NCBI GenBank assembly: GCA_965222425.1
Contig: CBDCTW010000017.1
Span: 186,001-250,000, forward strand
Reading direction: 5' to 3'
Length of the DNA: 64,000 nt
DNA from: CBDCNP01 sp965222425
GTDB taxonomy: Bacteria > Acidobacteriota > Vicinamibacteria > Marinacidobacterales > DATDRI01
The notes beneath the pieces were generated by a model. It had not been told where the DNA came from. It ran no database searches and saw only the letters and a list, made by a program, of their open reading frames with translations. The position numbers and the translations under genes were made by a program. Within the stretch, counting starts at the first letter, position 1, and the number at the start of each line of letters is the position of its first letter. Shown here one piece after another: positions 17,288-26,163 of this stretch.

Positions 17288-18178
17288 TTGGCTCATAGCG
17301 GGTTCGTCAGCGTCGTCGGCCGCCCCAACGTCGGCAAGTCCACGCTCATCAATCGAGTGGTGGGTCAAAAGGTCGCCATCGTTACTCCCAGGCCCCAAAC
17401 CACTCGCAATCGGATTCTAGCCGTCGCCAATACATCTCGCGGACAGATCGTGTTCTTCGACACCCCCGGCATCCACAAGCCCCAGCATCAGATGAACCGA
17501 CTGATGCTAGAAAGCGCGCTCTTGAGCCTCAGACGCGTGGATCTCGTCGCCTTGATGGTGGACATCACGCAGTCTTTCGGCGGTGGCGATCGATATGTAC
17601 TAGAGCTAATGAAGAAGGTGCGGGTGCCACGGTTCTTGGTCATCAACAAAGTGGATCAGGTCCCGAAGACCAATGTGCTCCCGGTCATCGAGGAATATCG
17701 GAAGCTTCATGACTTCACCGAGATCGTTCCCATCTCCGCTCTGACCGGAGACAATGTGCGCCTTCTGGTCGAGCTCTTCGAACAGCACCTGCCGGAGGGG
17801 CCGCCCCTTTTTCCCGAAGATACGCTGACCGATCTCCCCGAGAGGTTCTTCGCCGCGGAAATCGTCCGCGAGAAGATCCTTCTCTTCATACGGGAGGAGG
17901 TGCCCTATGCGACCGCGGTACGTGTGGATTCTTGGGAAGACGGGGAAGAGCTCATCCGCATCGAGGCCTCCATTCTGGTCGAACGGGACTCGCAGAAAGG
18001 CATACTGGTGGGAAAAAAGGGAAGCATGCTGAAGAAGATCGGCTCCTCCGCCCGCAAGGATCTAGAGCAGTTTCTCAATACTCATGTTTATCTCGGACTC
18101 CACGTCAAGGTTCGCGAGCATTGGCGGGAGAATCGCCGGATACTCTCGGAGCTGGGAATGGACCCTCCCCGCGACTAA
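17288..18178 (+). CDS. era: GTPase Era
   Basis: 296 residues. GTPase motifs: GRPNVGKST (G1), DTPG (G3), NKVD (G4) and ISAL (G5), with the Era-type effector TPRPQTTR. The C-terminal KH domain contains GKKGSMLKKIG and binds the 3' end of 16S rRNA for small-subunit assembly. TTG start at 17288, ten bases after the corC-like stop. Last gene of the first half of this block; DNA downstream switches to gene fragments. Confidence 0.96.
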   Translation: MAHSGFVSVVGRPNVGKSTLINRVVGQKVAIVTPRPQTTRNRILAVANTSRGQIVFFDTPGIHKPQHQMNRLMLESALLSLRRVDLVALMVDITQSFGGGDRYVLELMKKVRVPRFLVINKVDQVPKTNVLPVIEEYRKLHDFTEIVPISALTGDNVRLLVELFEQHLPEGPPLFPEDTLTDLPERFFAAEIVREKILLFIREEVPYATAVRVDSWEDGEELIRIEASILVERDSQKGILVGKKGSMLKKIGSSARKDLEQFLNTHVYLGLHVKVREHWRENRRILSELGMDPPRD

Positions 18179-18312
18179 GTCCTAAGAACAACCGTTTTTC
18201 ACAGTCACTTTCAGCAAGCGCTCCACTGCTCCCGAGGCGTCGAGGACGATCACCGCCGATCTCGTTCGGTACGGACCAACTTCGCGGGCGAGGGACGGAG
18301 CCTAGGCTCTGG

Positions 18313-18411
18313 CTACTCCGCGAGCCGGTCCAGCAGTTCCTCGCGAGTTGGCCGCTCCAGTGATTTCTTGAGCTCCTGAAGGATGTACTCCGACATCGAC
18401 ATCCCCGCCGG
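18313..18411 (-). pseudogene. FitA-like ribbon-helix-helix antitoxin, C-terminal fragment
   Basis: Reads AGMSMSEYILQELKKSLERP then TREELLDRLAE and stops at 18313. This matches the second half of FitA/VapB-type ribbon-helix-helix antitoxins (GMSLSEYLLRELER, then PTREEL). The N-terminal DNA-binding strand is missing: the frame runs into the outer-membrane fragment encoded on the other strand. No toxin gene is beside it. Confidence 0.5.
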
Positions 18412-18661
18412 TGCCGCCGTCTTCCCATCCTTCGATGTTTCTTACCACTTCATTCCGGAATCCCGTCGCGTCGTCCCCTTCGTTATGGTCGGCGTGGGAG
18501 CCATGGGCGTCGAAGGCGGTTCTAGCCCGACCCTCAACGTCGGGGGTGGCGTGAATATCTGGTCCAAAGCGGGTATGGCTTTCCGAATCCTGGTGCGAGG
18601 TCGGTACGACACCGAGTACGACGAACACACCGTCGCCCTTCAGCTTGGAGTTACATTCTAG
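18404..18661 (+). pseudogene. Outer-membrane beta-barrel protein, C-terminal fragment
   Basis: About 85 residues with alternating beta-strand pattern (VVPFVMVGVGAMGVE, LNVGGGVNIWSKAGMAFRI, VALQLGVTF) ending in Phe, the usual end of a porin-type barrel. It lacks a signal peptide and most strands. An ATG at 18383 opens the frame but falls in antitoxin-derived DNA, so this is probably a truncated gene joined to foreign sequence. Confidence 0.5.
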
Positions 18662-18902
18662 AGATGCAGGGAAAAAAGATCGACAAAACACTTGACAAGT
18701 TTTGTGAGGCCATTTCGCAAGACGATGGGTCATTAACACAGAGACCTTCCTGAAGCGCACAGACGCTCTCTCAATTCTTTCTCCAGGATTTGAACACTTT
18801 CTTCATTCCAATCCGTTTGCTCCCCTCTGACGGCCGTCGAGGCCAAGAAAAAACACGTTGCTATACTTCGAGAATCAAGAGTCGAAAGAGGGAGCAACGG
18901 TC

Positions 18903-18983
18903 ATGAAGGAAAGATTCGAAAGGTACTTCGAAACGCTCGAAGGTCTATCCACCGAAGAGCTCGATCAAATCCTTTCGGGATGA
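18903..18983 (+). CDS. Short ORF (26 aa) upstream of and overlapping higB
   Basis: ATG after AGAGGGAG, 26 codons ending in ILSG and TGA at 18981-18983. It overlaps the first six codons of the HigB homology in another frame. TATACT at 18862-18867 is a good -10 box upstream. The peptide resembles nothing I know; it may be a leader peptide or the true start region of the toxin mRNA. Confidence 0.35.
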   Translation: MKERFERYFETLEGLSTEELDQILSG

Positions 18984-19245
18984 CGATACTGAAAAAATAT
19001 GGCTTGGGGAGTTTTCGAAGCGCCTGCCACGGGATATCCAGACGGTGGCGAGACGAAAACTCAGGATGCTGAACAATGCCCGCGACCTGATAGACTTGCG
19101 GGTGCCGCCGGCGAATCGCTTGGAGCGTCTGAAAGGCAAACGCTCTGGTCAGTACAGCATTCGCATCAACGAACAATGGCGGGTCTGTTTTTCTTGGTCC
19201 AGAGGCGATGCCTACGACGTTGAGATCGTCGACTATCATCGATAA
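18964..19245 (+). CDS. higB: HigB-type toxin (RelE/ParE superfamily), no obvious start codon
   Basis: From 18964 the frame reads IKSFRDDDTEKIWLGEFSKR, then RKLRMLNNARDLIDLRVP and GQYSIRINEQWRVCFSWSRG, ending DAYDVEIVDYH. That is a full-length HigB toxin, a ribosome-dependent mRNA interferase. The expected ATG just before IKSF is TCG here, and no ATG, GTG or TTG exists in frame upstream as far as the stop at 18904-18906. The first in-frame start is GTG 19045, which would cut off 27 residues. The toxin may be silenced, or may start at ATC. higA follows after 13 bases. Confidence 0.75.
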   Translation: MKSFRDDDTEKIWLGEFSKRLPRDIQTVARRKLRMLNNARDLIDLRVPPANRLERLKGKRSGQYSIRINEQWRVCFSWSRGDAYDVEIVDYHR

Positions 19246-19258
19246 CGGGGGTTGAATA

Positions 19259-19564
19259 ATGGTGAAGAAGTTACCGAATGTTCATCCTGGCGAGGTGCTC
19301 CTGGAGGAGTTTCTCGAGCCTCTGGAGACTAGTCAGAACCGTTTAGCGAGGGAGATTGGTGTCCCACCACGGCGGATCAACGAAATCGTTTTGGGCAAGC
19401 GCTCGGTGACGCCTGATACGGCCCTGCGGTTGTCGCGCTACTTTGGGACGTCGAGCCGCTTCTGGCTTGGGCTCCAAATGGACTACGACCTGGAGGAAAC
19501 CGAGAGGGAAAAATCCGCGACGATCCGACGTGAGGTCCGCCCGCGAGGGCAGGTAGGCGCCTAG
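19259..19564 (+). CDS. higA: HigA antitoxin (XRE family)
   Basis: 101 residues with the family opening HPGEVLLEEFLEPLETSQNR, the helix-turn-helix LAREIGVPPRRINEIVLGKR and the SRFWLGLQMDYDLE tail. HigA binds HigB and represses the operon. ATG at 19259. Intact, unlike its toxin partner. Confidence 0.9.
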   Translation: MVKKLPNVHPGEVLLEEFLEPLETSQNRLAREIGVPPRRINEIVLGKRSVTPDTALRLSRYFGTSSRFWLGLQMDYDLEETEREKSATIRREVRPRGQVGA

Positions 19565-19606
19565 TGGACTGTAACGGGCGAATCGGTACTGAATCGCTTG
19601 ACGTCG

Positions 19607-19755
19607 CGGAAGTATCGGGAGTGAACATATAGCCGAGCGCTTGGGCTGCCCTTCGTTGACCGCGATGGAGCTCGAGGCAGCGGTGGCTCTTGTTCCGGCA
19701 CCTCCCGACGCCCGCCTTTCATCGATCTTCCGCTGGATGAATTCCGCCCCGTAGA
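19607..19755 (-). repeat. Dispersed repeat, HNH-tail copy 2
   Basis: Inverted copy of 8047-8197, about 149 bases. Confidence 0.75.
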
Positions 19756-20058
19756 GAGGTTGGGCTTTGGTGGCCTTTTGCCTCACCTTCCGCCGCTCGA
19801 GCTTCCTCTTTGCGTCTTTTTTCTTGAGGGCGATGTCGAGAGCAAGTTCCGGTCGGCCGAGAACCTGAAGTTGAACACGGTGGGCCGGGCTGGCTGGAGC
19901 ATGTTGGGCGAGCTCCGCGACAGCTGGCGCTGGCTCGTCGTCAACTCGCGCGCAGGAGCCGCCGGCGCCGGCTCCACGGGCACCGGCCGGGAGGGGCGTC
20001 TTCGGATCGACGGCTCGAACACCGGTTTGGGTTCGATGCGCACGAGATACTCTAGCGA
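19607..20058 (-). pseudogene. HNH endonuclease remnant with internal deletions
   Basis: Three blocks in different frames follow the order of the HNH gene at 52067: EYLVRIEPKPVFEPSIRRR (matches DEYLVALQPKPVFAPTIRK), then LQPARPTVFNFRFSADR (matches LEPARPEVFNFRFAADR), then ALDIALKKKDAKRK, and finally YGAEFIQRKIDERR. The HNH core between the last two blocks has been lost. The 3' part is the inverted partner of 8047-8197. Not expressed as a working nuclease. Confidence 0.7.
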
Positions 20059-20067
20059 GCTGCCTGT

Positions 20068-20830
20068 TTATCCTGACAATCCTGTCCAAACTTCTTGCTC
20101 TTGATCCTCACACCGCTCCTTGAGAATCACCAGAATGTAGTTCTGGATATCCCCCATTATTAGATCGCTCCACCAGCTGGAGTAGAAGTTGAAGCGCGTA
20201 GATAGCCGGTGGGTACTCTCCAAGTGGAGCACGACCCCGCTTTCCTCTAAAGGCTTGATGCGGTAGTGGCCGTTCAGGGTCTCGAAGAAGGGCCCTCCCA
20301 CCACGACGTGCTCATCTAAGGTCGTCGCCGGAACCAACTCCGGATCGACCTCAATTCCGAAGGCCAGCTCCCTGTCGGGTTCCCAAACGGTGATCGTCTC
20401 GACGAAGACCAGCCCACCTTCGAAGCTCGCGTGTCGGATGCCTCCGACCCCCTCGTGGCTGAGAGTGGCCTCCGCGGGTTTTGGAAAGCCCAACACATGA
20501 AACGAAATCGTGCGTTGCTCGCTATCCCGAATGGTGGGAACCCGGATGATGTTCTGCCAAACCGTCGATGGGGAGGCGTCGATGGGAATCTCGGTCTTTA
20601 CCTGGCGGTGGGTAGTTGGAAGCTCGAAGTTAGATAGACCAACGCGCCGAGAGCCATCGGGAGCCAGAAGATGAAGCCCAGCGTCATGATGCCCCAGACG
20701 CCCATGATGGCAGTCACCGAGAAGGCGAACCGGGCAACGAGCCCGTAGGTGAGAGCGGCCAACACGCCCAATACCGGGCCGAGCCACGGGGAGTCGAGCT
20801 GTGCGCGCCAGGAATCGATCGCAGTTACTC
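20068..20830 (-). pseudogene. Membrane-anchored SRPBCC-domain protein, frameshifted
   Basis: The C-terminal 170 residues form an SRPBCC (START-like) domain: EIPIDASPSTVWQNIIRVP, GPFFETLNGHYRIKPL and NFYSSWWSDLIMGDIQNYIL. The N-terminal part, with two hydrophobic helices (PVLGVLAALTYGLVARFAF; GIMTLGFIFWLPMALGALVY), is in a different frame that ends near 20605. A one-base shift near 20605-20640 separates the halves. No ATG is present at the 5' end; TTG at 20771 is the nearest start. Probably binds a hydrophobic ligand; likely inactive as it stands. Confidence 0.6.
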
Positions 20831-20971
20831 CGTTGCCAGGGAGAAGATTGTCAGAGTGATGACTCGATCATATATGACGCGGGCATCGTGTGCCACCAAG
20901 GCTGGCCAACCCCCAGCCCTTGTGGTAGGCTGGACCGCTTATGTCTGAAAGCTTGCCATCGGGTTGTATCG

Positions 20972-22333
20972 ATGCCTCTGACAAAGACCCCTCTACTCGC
21001 CGAAACGGTCCGGAAGCTCGTCGGGCGTGGGGCTACGCCCAACGCCTACAACATCCTGAGCAAGCTCCATCCCTCGGACATCGCTGAGCTTCTCGGCGAG
21101 CTTCACGAAAACTTCCGTAAGCCCACATTCGAGCTCCTCGTCCAGAGGGATCTCAGTCTAGCCAGCGAAGCCCTTTCCGAGCTGGGCGTCGACCGGGGTA
21201 CCGAGCTGCTGCTCGACATGTCGTCGGAGGAGATCTCGAAGCTTCTCCAGGAGTTGGATCCGGACGACGCTGCGGAGTTCGTGGGGCATCTGCCGACGGA
21301 GCTTCAGGAGGAGATCCTCGGGGCTATGCGGCAGAAAGACGCCGCCGAAGTTCAGGACCTACTCCAGCATCCAGAGCAGACCGCCGGCCGCATCATGAAC
21401 CCGAACGTGTTCTCGTTGCACGAGGACATCACGGTAGGCGAGACCATCACCCGGCTCCAGACCATGGGTGAAGTGGAGATGGCCTTCTATATATATGTTG
21501 TGGACGATCGGAATCACCTGGTGGGTGTCCTCTCTCTGCGCCAGCTACTTCTCAAGCGGCCTGAGAGGCGGCTCAAGGACATCATGGTCCCAACCGTCAC
21601 CAGCGTTCGGACCGACACCGACCAGGAGGATGTCGCCCGGCTCGTCGATTCCTACAACATCCTGGCCATGCCCGTGGTGGACGAGGAAAACAAGCTGGTC
21701 GGGATAATCACCGTCGATGACGTCATCGACGTCATCAAAGAAGAGGCCACCGAGGACATTTATCGCTTAGCTGGCTTGGACGTCCATGAAAGCGTGTTCA
21801 GTTCCCCCCGGACCTCGGTCCGGATGCGGATTCCCTGGCTTGCCCTCAACCTTGCTACGGCTTTCCTGGCTGCGTTCGTGGTGAGTCTCTTCGAAGGAAC
21901 GATACAAAAATTCGCTGTCCTCGCCGTCTTCATGCCCATCGTGCCTCTATTGGGAGGCAACGCCGGCACCCAAACGTTGACGGTCATGGTTCGCGGGATG
22001 GCTCTCGGGGAGTTGACAGGGTCGAACAGCCGGAAGGTGCTGCTCAAGGAGATGCTGGTCGGGCTCGTCAACGGGATTGTGATAGGTGTCCTGGTCGCCT
22101 TGGTCGCCCTCGCATGGAAAGGCAGTCCCGTGCTCGGTTTGATCATCGGCCTGGCCATGGTGGGAAATCTTCTGGTGGCGGCCATAGTGGGAACGCTCGT
22201 GCCATTAGCCCTACGAGTCCTCAAGGTGGATCCCGCCCTCGCATCCTCGGTCTTCGTCACCACCGCCACGGATGTTTTCGGGCTCCTATTCTTCCTTGGG
22301 CTTGGAGCGTACTTTCTGGAACGCTTCGTCTGA
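20972..22333 (+). CDS. mgtE: Magnesium transporter MgtE
   Basis: 453 residues: N-terminal MgtE_N helices (residues 15-125), two CBS domains (about 130-250, with IMNPNVFSL and LAMPVVDEENKLVGIITVDD), and a C-terminal membrane domain with five helices including the PLLGGNAGTQTLT pore segment. MgtE is a Mg2+ channel gated by cytoplasmic Mg2+ through the CBS/N domains. The ATG at 20972 fits the family start; the longer open frame upstream has no domain. Its stop is five bases from the recO start region. Confidence 0.93.
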   Translation: MPLTKTPLLAETVRKLVGRGATPNAYNILSKLHPSDIAELLGELHENFRKPTFELLVQRDLSLASEALSELGVDRGTELLLDMSSEEISKLLQELDPDDAAEFVGHLPTELQEEILGAMRQKDAAEVQDLLQHPEQTAGRIMNPNVFSLHEDITVGETITRLQTMGEVEMAFYIYVVDDRNHLVGVLSLRQLLLKRPERRLKDIMVPTVTSVRTDTDQEDVARLVDSYNILAMPVVDEENKLVGIITVDDVIDVIKEEATEDIYRLAGLDVHESVFSSPRTSVRMRIPWLALNLATAFLAAFVVSLFEGTIQKFAVLAVFMPIVPLLGGNAGTQTLTVMVRGMALGELTGSNSRKVLLKEMLVGLVNGIVIGVLVALVALAWKGSPVLGLIIGLAMVGNLLVAAIVGTLVPLALRVLKVDPALASSVFVTTATDVFGLLFFLGLGAYFLERFV

Positions 22334-22340
22334 GTTAGTG

Positions 22341-23114
22341 ATGCCCGTTCGTCACAGCGAAGCGATCGTCCTTCGCACCTACCGAGTCGGCGAGGCGGAC
22401 AAGATGGTCGTCTTCCTGACTCTCCAGCATGGGAAGATCCGGGGCCGTGCCAAAGGGGCGCGGCGACCTCGCTCGAAATTCGGTGGAAGCCTGGAGATTG
22501 GAACCGAGATCGAGCTCACGTTCTTCGAAAAAGAGAGTCGTGAGATGGTGAGTATCGACCGCTGTGATATAATCCGCTCCGGTTTCTCCCACGCAGGAGA
22601 TCCACTCCTCGCGTGCACACTGGCCTATTTCGCAGACTTGGTCGATTCGTTCGCTCCTGATCGGGAACCGAACGTCAAGTTGTACCGTCTGATGAACGCG
22701 GCCGCTGCCTCGCTCACCAGCGACGCTGACCCGACGCGCCTCGCGCGTTACTTCGAGGCTTGGGTGCTGAGACTGGGAGGGTTTTACCCGACGGGGGAGA
22801 CCTGCTCGGCCTGCGGGGCGAAGCTCATCCAAGACGGTGCACACTACGTGCTCGATGAGCACCAGCTCCAATGTGCTCGTTGTGGCCGTCGAGCGCGGAA
22901 CGGCGTCTCGCTGTCGCCCGCCTCGCGTCGCTATCTCGAGCAGATCTGGCATCGACCGCCCGGAGAGCTGCCCGCTCCGCCCGCACAGGAAGCAGAGCAA
23001 GTCTTGGATGAGCTAGCGAAGCTGAATCGTAGGCTGATCTGCCAGCAGCTCGACCGAGAGCCGAACTCCCTGCCGATACTCGAGGATATGCTGCGACTGG
23101 AGAAGAGAAGTTGA
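22341..23114 (+). CDS. recO: DNA repair protein RecO
   Basis: 257 residues: N-terminal OB fold (SEAIVLRTYRVGEADKMVVF), helical C-terminal domain and a zinc finger (CSACGAK ... CARCGR). RecO loads RecA on SSB-coated single strands with RecR. GTG 22338 directly before ATG 22341 is an alternative start. The stop overlaps the glyQ start as TTGA. Confidence 0.93.
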   Translation: MPVRHSEAIVLRTYRVGEADKMVVFLTLQHGKIRGRAKGARRPRSKFGGSLEIGTEIELTFFEKESREMVSIDRCDIIRSGFSHAGDPLLACTLAYFADLVDSFAPDREPNVKLYRLMNAAAASLTSDADPTRLARYFEAWVLRLGGFYPTGETCSACGAKLIQDGAHYVLDEHQLQCARCGRRARNGVSLSPASRRYLEQIWHRPPGELPAPPAQEAEQVLDELAKLNRRLICQQLDREPNSLPILEDMLRLEKRS

Positions 23115-23992
23115 TATTTCAAGATCTCATTTTCTCCCTCTCGCGCTTTTGGGCGGAGCGTGGGGTTGTGGTTCACCAACCCTACGATCAAGAGATGGGT
23201 GCGGGAACGATGCACCCGGAGACTTTCTTTCGGGTTCTGGGCCCCGACCCCTGGCGTGTGGTCTACGTTCAGCCCTCTCGCCGGCCTGCCGACGGGCGCT
23301 ACGGAGAGAATCCCAATCGTCTCTACAAACACTATCAACTGCAGCTCATCTTGAAGCCGGCACCCGCCGACATTCAAGACCTCTACTTGGATAGCCTCAA
23401 GGTCTGCGGCATCGATCCCCGCCTCCACGACATTCGTTTCGAGGAGGACAACTGGGAGTCGCCGACGCTGGGAGCCTGGGGCATCGGCTGGCAAGTCCTG
23501 CTCGACGGTCTGGAGATCACTCAGTTCACATACTTCCAACAGTCGGGCGGCATCGAGCTGGCGCCTATCTCGGTGGAGATCACCTACGGTCTGGAACGGC
23601 TCGACATGTACTTGCAGGGGGTCGACGACGTCTACGATCTGGTATGGGCGCCGGGCGTGACGTACCGCCAGGTCCGATATCGAGACGAGTTCGAGGGCTC
23701 GCGCTACAGCTTCGAAGCAGCGAACGTCGATCTCTGCCGTCGGCACTTCGAAGAATATCGTCAGGAAGGAGAGCGCCTGCTGGGTGAGGGGCTCTACTTG
23801 GTGGCCTACGAGGCGGTTCTCAAGTGCTCTCACATCTTTAATATCCTCGACGCTCGGGGTGCCCTCTCGGTCAGCGAGAGAATCGCCCACATCCTCAGGG
23901 TGCGTGACCTGGCCTGCCAGGTCGCCCGAGCCTGCGTCGATGCCACTTCGCCTCCGGAAAGCGTGTCGACTCCCACTCAGGCAGCTTCATGA
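23111..23992 (+). CDS. glyQ: Glycine--tRNA ligase alpha subunit
   Basis: 293 residues with class II motifs typical of GlyQ: QPYDQEMGAGTMHPETFFRV, NPNRLYKHYQLQLILKPAP, EEDNWESPTLGAWGIGWQV and the QQSGG / YGLERLDMY region. Forms an alpha2-beta2 enzyme with GlyS. TTG start, overlapping the recO stop. Confidence 0.97.
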   Translation: MIFQDLIFSLSRFWAERGVVVHQPYDQEMGAGTMHPETFFRVLGPDPWRVVYVQPSRRPADGRYGENPNRLYKHYQLQLILKPAPADIQDLYLDSLKVCGIDPRLHDIRFEEDNWESPTLGAWGIGWQVLLDGLEITQFTYFQQSGGIELAPISVEITYGLERLDMYLQGVDDVYDLVWAPGVTYRQVRYRDEFEGSRYSFEAANVDLCRRHFEEYRQEGERLLGEGLYLVAYEAVLKCSHIFNILDARGALSVSERIAHILRVRDLACQVARACVDATSPPESVSTPTQAAS

Positions 23993-26163
23993 GGAAGGTC
24001 CCATTCTTGTGGGAGATCGGCTGCGAGGAGTTTCCTGCCACTTGGCTGCCGGACACTCTGGAGCAGCTCGGTAGCCAATTCAAGAAACAGCTCCAACAGC
24101 ACGGGTTGGATGAGGCCGAGGTCGAGGTCTATGGAACCCTGAGGCGTCTCGTGGTCCACGTACCGAAGCTCTCCGACAAGCAGCCCGACCGCCGCGAGGA
24201 AGTCACCGGCCCGCCCGTGGCCATCGCCAAGACCGAGAGCGGCGAATGGAGCAAAGCCGCCCTCGGTTTCGCCCGGAAGAACAAGCTGACGCCGGACGGG
24301 CTCAAGCTCCTGAAGACGAAGAAGGGGGAATACGTCGGTTTCGTCCGAGAGGTGAAAGGAGAGCAGACGGTCAAGCTTCTTCCGCCCATCATGGCGAAGA
24401 CGCTCCGGAGCCTCAGTTTTCCCAAGTTTATGAATTGGGACGCGGAGATCGCTGACGGCGGAGGTGCTTTCCCTTTCGGGAGACCCGTTCGTTGGATGGT
24501 GTGTCTCCTTGGACAGAAGGTGGTTCCGTTCCACATCCAAACGCTGGGCAACGGTAGCGTACGAGCGGGGAAGAAAACGCGCGGGCATCGCTTCTTGGCA
24601 CCTAGCGGCGAGAAGCCCAATGTGCCCTTCGCGGTGAGCTCCTTTCGCGATCTCAAGCAGCGACTCAAGAAATTTTCTGTTCTGCTCGATCCCGCCGAGC
24701 GGGAGGACCGGCTCGAGAAAGAGATCGGCAAGCTCGAGAAGAAGGCGGGCGCCAAAAGGATTTCGGACTTGGGGGCGCTGACGACGAGAGTACTCGCCGA
24801 TCTCGTCGAGTGGCCAGGCGCGGTGCTTGGAAAGTATCCCAAGGAGTTCACCGCCCTCCCGGAGGCCGTCAGGTACACCGTCCTCATTCACCATCAGAAG
24901 TACATTCCACTGAAGAAGAAACCAGCCTTCATCGCCATCACCAACGTGCCATCGGATCGGAAAGGCTACATCCGCAAAGGCAGCGAGCGAGTAGTGGTGG
25001 CGCGGCTTCGGGACGCTCAGTTCTTTTGGAACGAGGACCTCAAGAGACCCCTCGAAAGCCGGCTCGATAACCTGAGCGGGGTCTTGTTCCACGAGAAGTT
25101 GGGAAGCTACCGAGACAAGGTGAAACGCATCGAGCACTTGGCGAGCCAGCTCGCCAAGGAGACCGGTCAATCAGCGGATCTCGCGGAGCGAGCCGCGCGC
25201 CTGGCCAAGTGCGATCTGACCACCGACATGGTGGGGGAGTTTCCGGAGCTTCAAGGAGTTATGGGCGGACTCTACGCCCGTGAGCAAGGAGAGACCGAGG
25301 AAGTCTCCGAAGCGATCGGCTCTCATTATCGACCGCTGACTCTCGAAGGCCGCTCCGATTTTCCGGCCAACGCCACCGGCGTCGTCTTGTCACTCGCGGA
25401 CAAGATCGACACACTGGCCGGAATGTTCGCGGTGGGCGAACAGCCCACCGGGTCCCGGGATCCGTTCGCCCTCCGTCGGCAAGCCATGGCTGTCATTCGC
25501 CTATTGTTGGAGGGCGAACGCCGCACCGGGATCAACGTAGATATGCCGTTGCGCAAGCTCTTCGACCCAGCAGTGAGAGGGATGATCGGGCCGTTGGGCG
25601 TCCCGCCGGACCCGGAGGCAGTGGACGCCCTTCATCATTTTCTCACCGAACGACTCCGTTACGTGTTCAGCCGAGACTTTCGTTTCGACGAGATCAACGC
25701 GGTGTTCGCGGTGGGTGCTCTCGATCTTCCGGTGGGAGACCTCGAGCGCCGTCTGGCCGCCGTAGCGGGACTCCGCGGCTCAGAAGATTTCGAGGCTCTT
25801 TCCGTCGCCTTCAAGAGAGTGCGCAACATCCTGCAGGCAGAGAGCGTGTCCGTCGTGGATGCGGCCAATCTGACTCTCGAGTCGTTGACTGAGGATGCGG
25901 AGCAGGTGCTCTGGACGCACTTCCAATCCATCAAGCCTCGGGCGTCCGAGCTCATCGCCGAGGCTCAGTACGAGGAGGCGCTCCGGTTGCTCTCCCGCTT
26001 GCGGCCGCAGGTCGACACTTTTTTTGATAAGGTTCTGGTCATGGCACCGGACCGGCAGCTCAAGGAAAACCGCCTGGCACTGCTTCACTCGCTCCAGACT
26101 CTATTCACCCGCGTGGCGGACCTTTCCGAGATCATGACCGGGCCCGGACCGGGCTCGTCTTGA
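23989..26163 (+). CDS. glyS: Glycine--tRNA ligase beta subunit
   Basis: 724 residues starting FLWEIGCEEFPATWLP, with GPPVAIAK, VVARLRDAQFFWNEDLKRPL, the HD-like segment with KCDLTTDMVGEFPELQGVMG and a C-terminal anticodon-binding DALR domain. ATGA overlap with glyQ, so the two subunits are translationally coupled. Confidence 0.97.
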   Translation: MRKVPFLWEIGCEEFPATWLPDTLEQLGSQFKKQLQQHGLDEAEVEVYGTLRRLVVHVPKLSDKQPDRREEVTGPPVAIAKTESGEWSKAALGFARKNKLTPDGLKLLKTKKGEYVGFVREVKGEQTVKLLPPIMAKTLRSLSFPKFMNWDAEIADGGGAFPFGRPVRWMVCLLGQKVVPFHIQTLGNGSVRAGKKTRGHRFLAPSGEKPNVPFAVSSFRDLKQRLKKFSVLLDPAEREDRLEKEIGKLEKKAGAKRISDLGALTTRVLADLVEWPGAVLGKYPKEFTALPEAVRYTVLIHHQKYIPLKKKPAFIAITNVPSDRKGYIRKGSERVVVARLRDAQFFWNEDLKRPLESRLDNLSGVLFHEKLGSYRDKVKRIEHLASQLAKETGQSADLAERAARLAKCDLTTDMVGEFPELQGVMGGLYAREQGETEEVSEAIGSHYRPLTLEGRSDFPANATGVVLSLADKIDTLAGMFAVGEQPTGSRDPFALRRQAMAVIRLLLEGERRTGINVDMPLRKLFDPAVRGMIGPLGVPPDPEAVDALHHFLTERLRYVFSRDFRFDEINAVFAVGALDLPVGDLERRLAAVAGLRGSEDFEALSVAFKRVRNILQAESVSVVDAANLTLESLTEDAEQVLWTHFQSIKPRASELIAEAQYEEALRLLSRLRPQVDTFFDKVLVMAPDRQLKENRLALLHSLQTLFTRVADLSEIMTGPGPGSS

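Noticed and set aside
18690..18712. Palindrome around TTGACA (ACAAAAC ... GTTTTGT) as a terminator or promoter
   Set aside because: No T tract and no -10 box after it; significance cannot be judged.
19343..20089. A 248-codon minus-strand ORF as one gene
   Set aside because: It runs through higA antisense, a repeat and HNH blocks in mixed frames; only the HNH-derived parts are meaningful.
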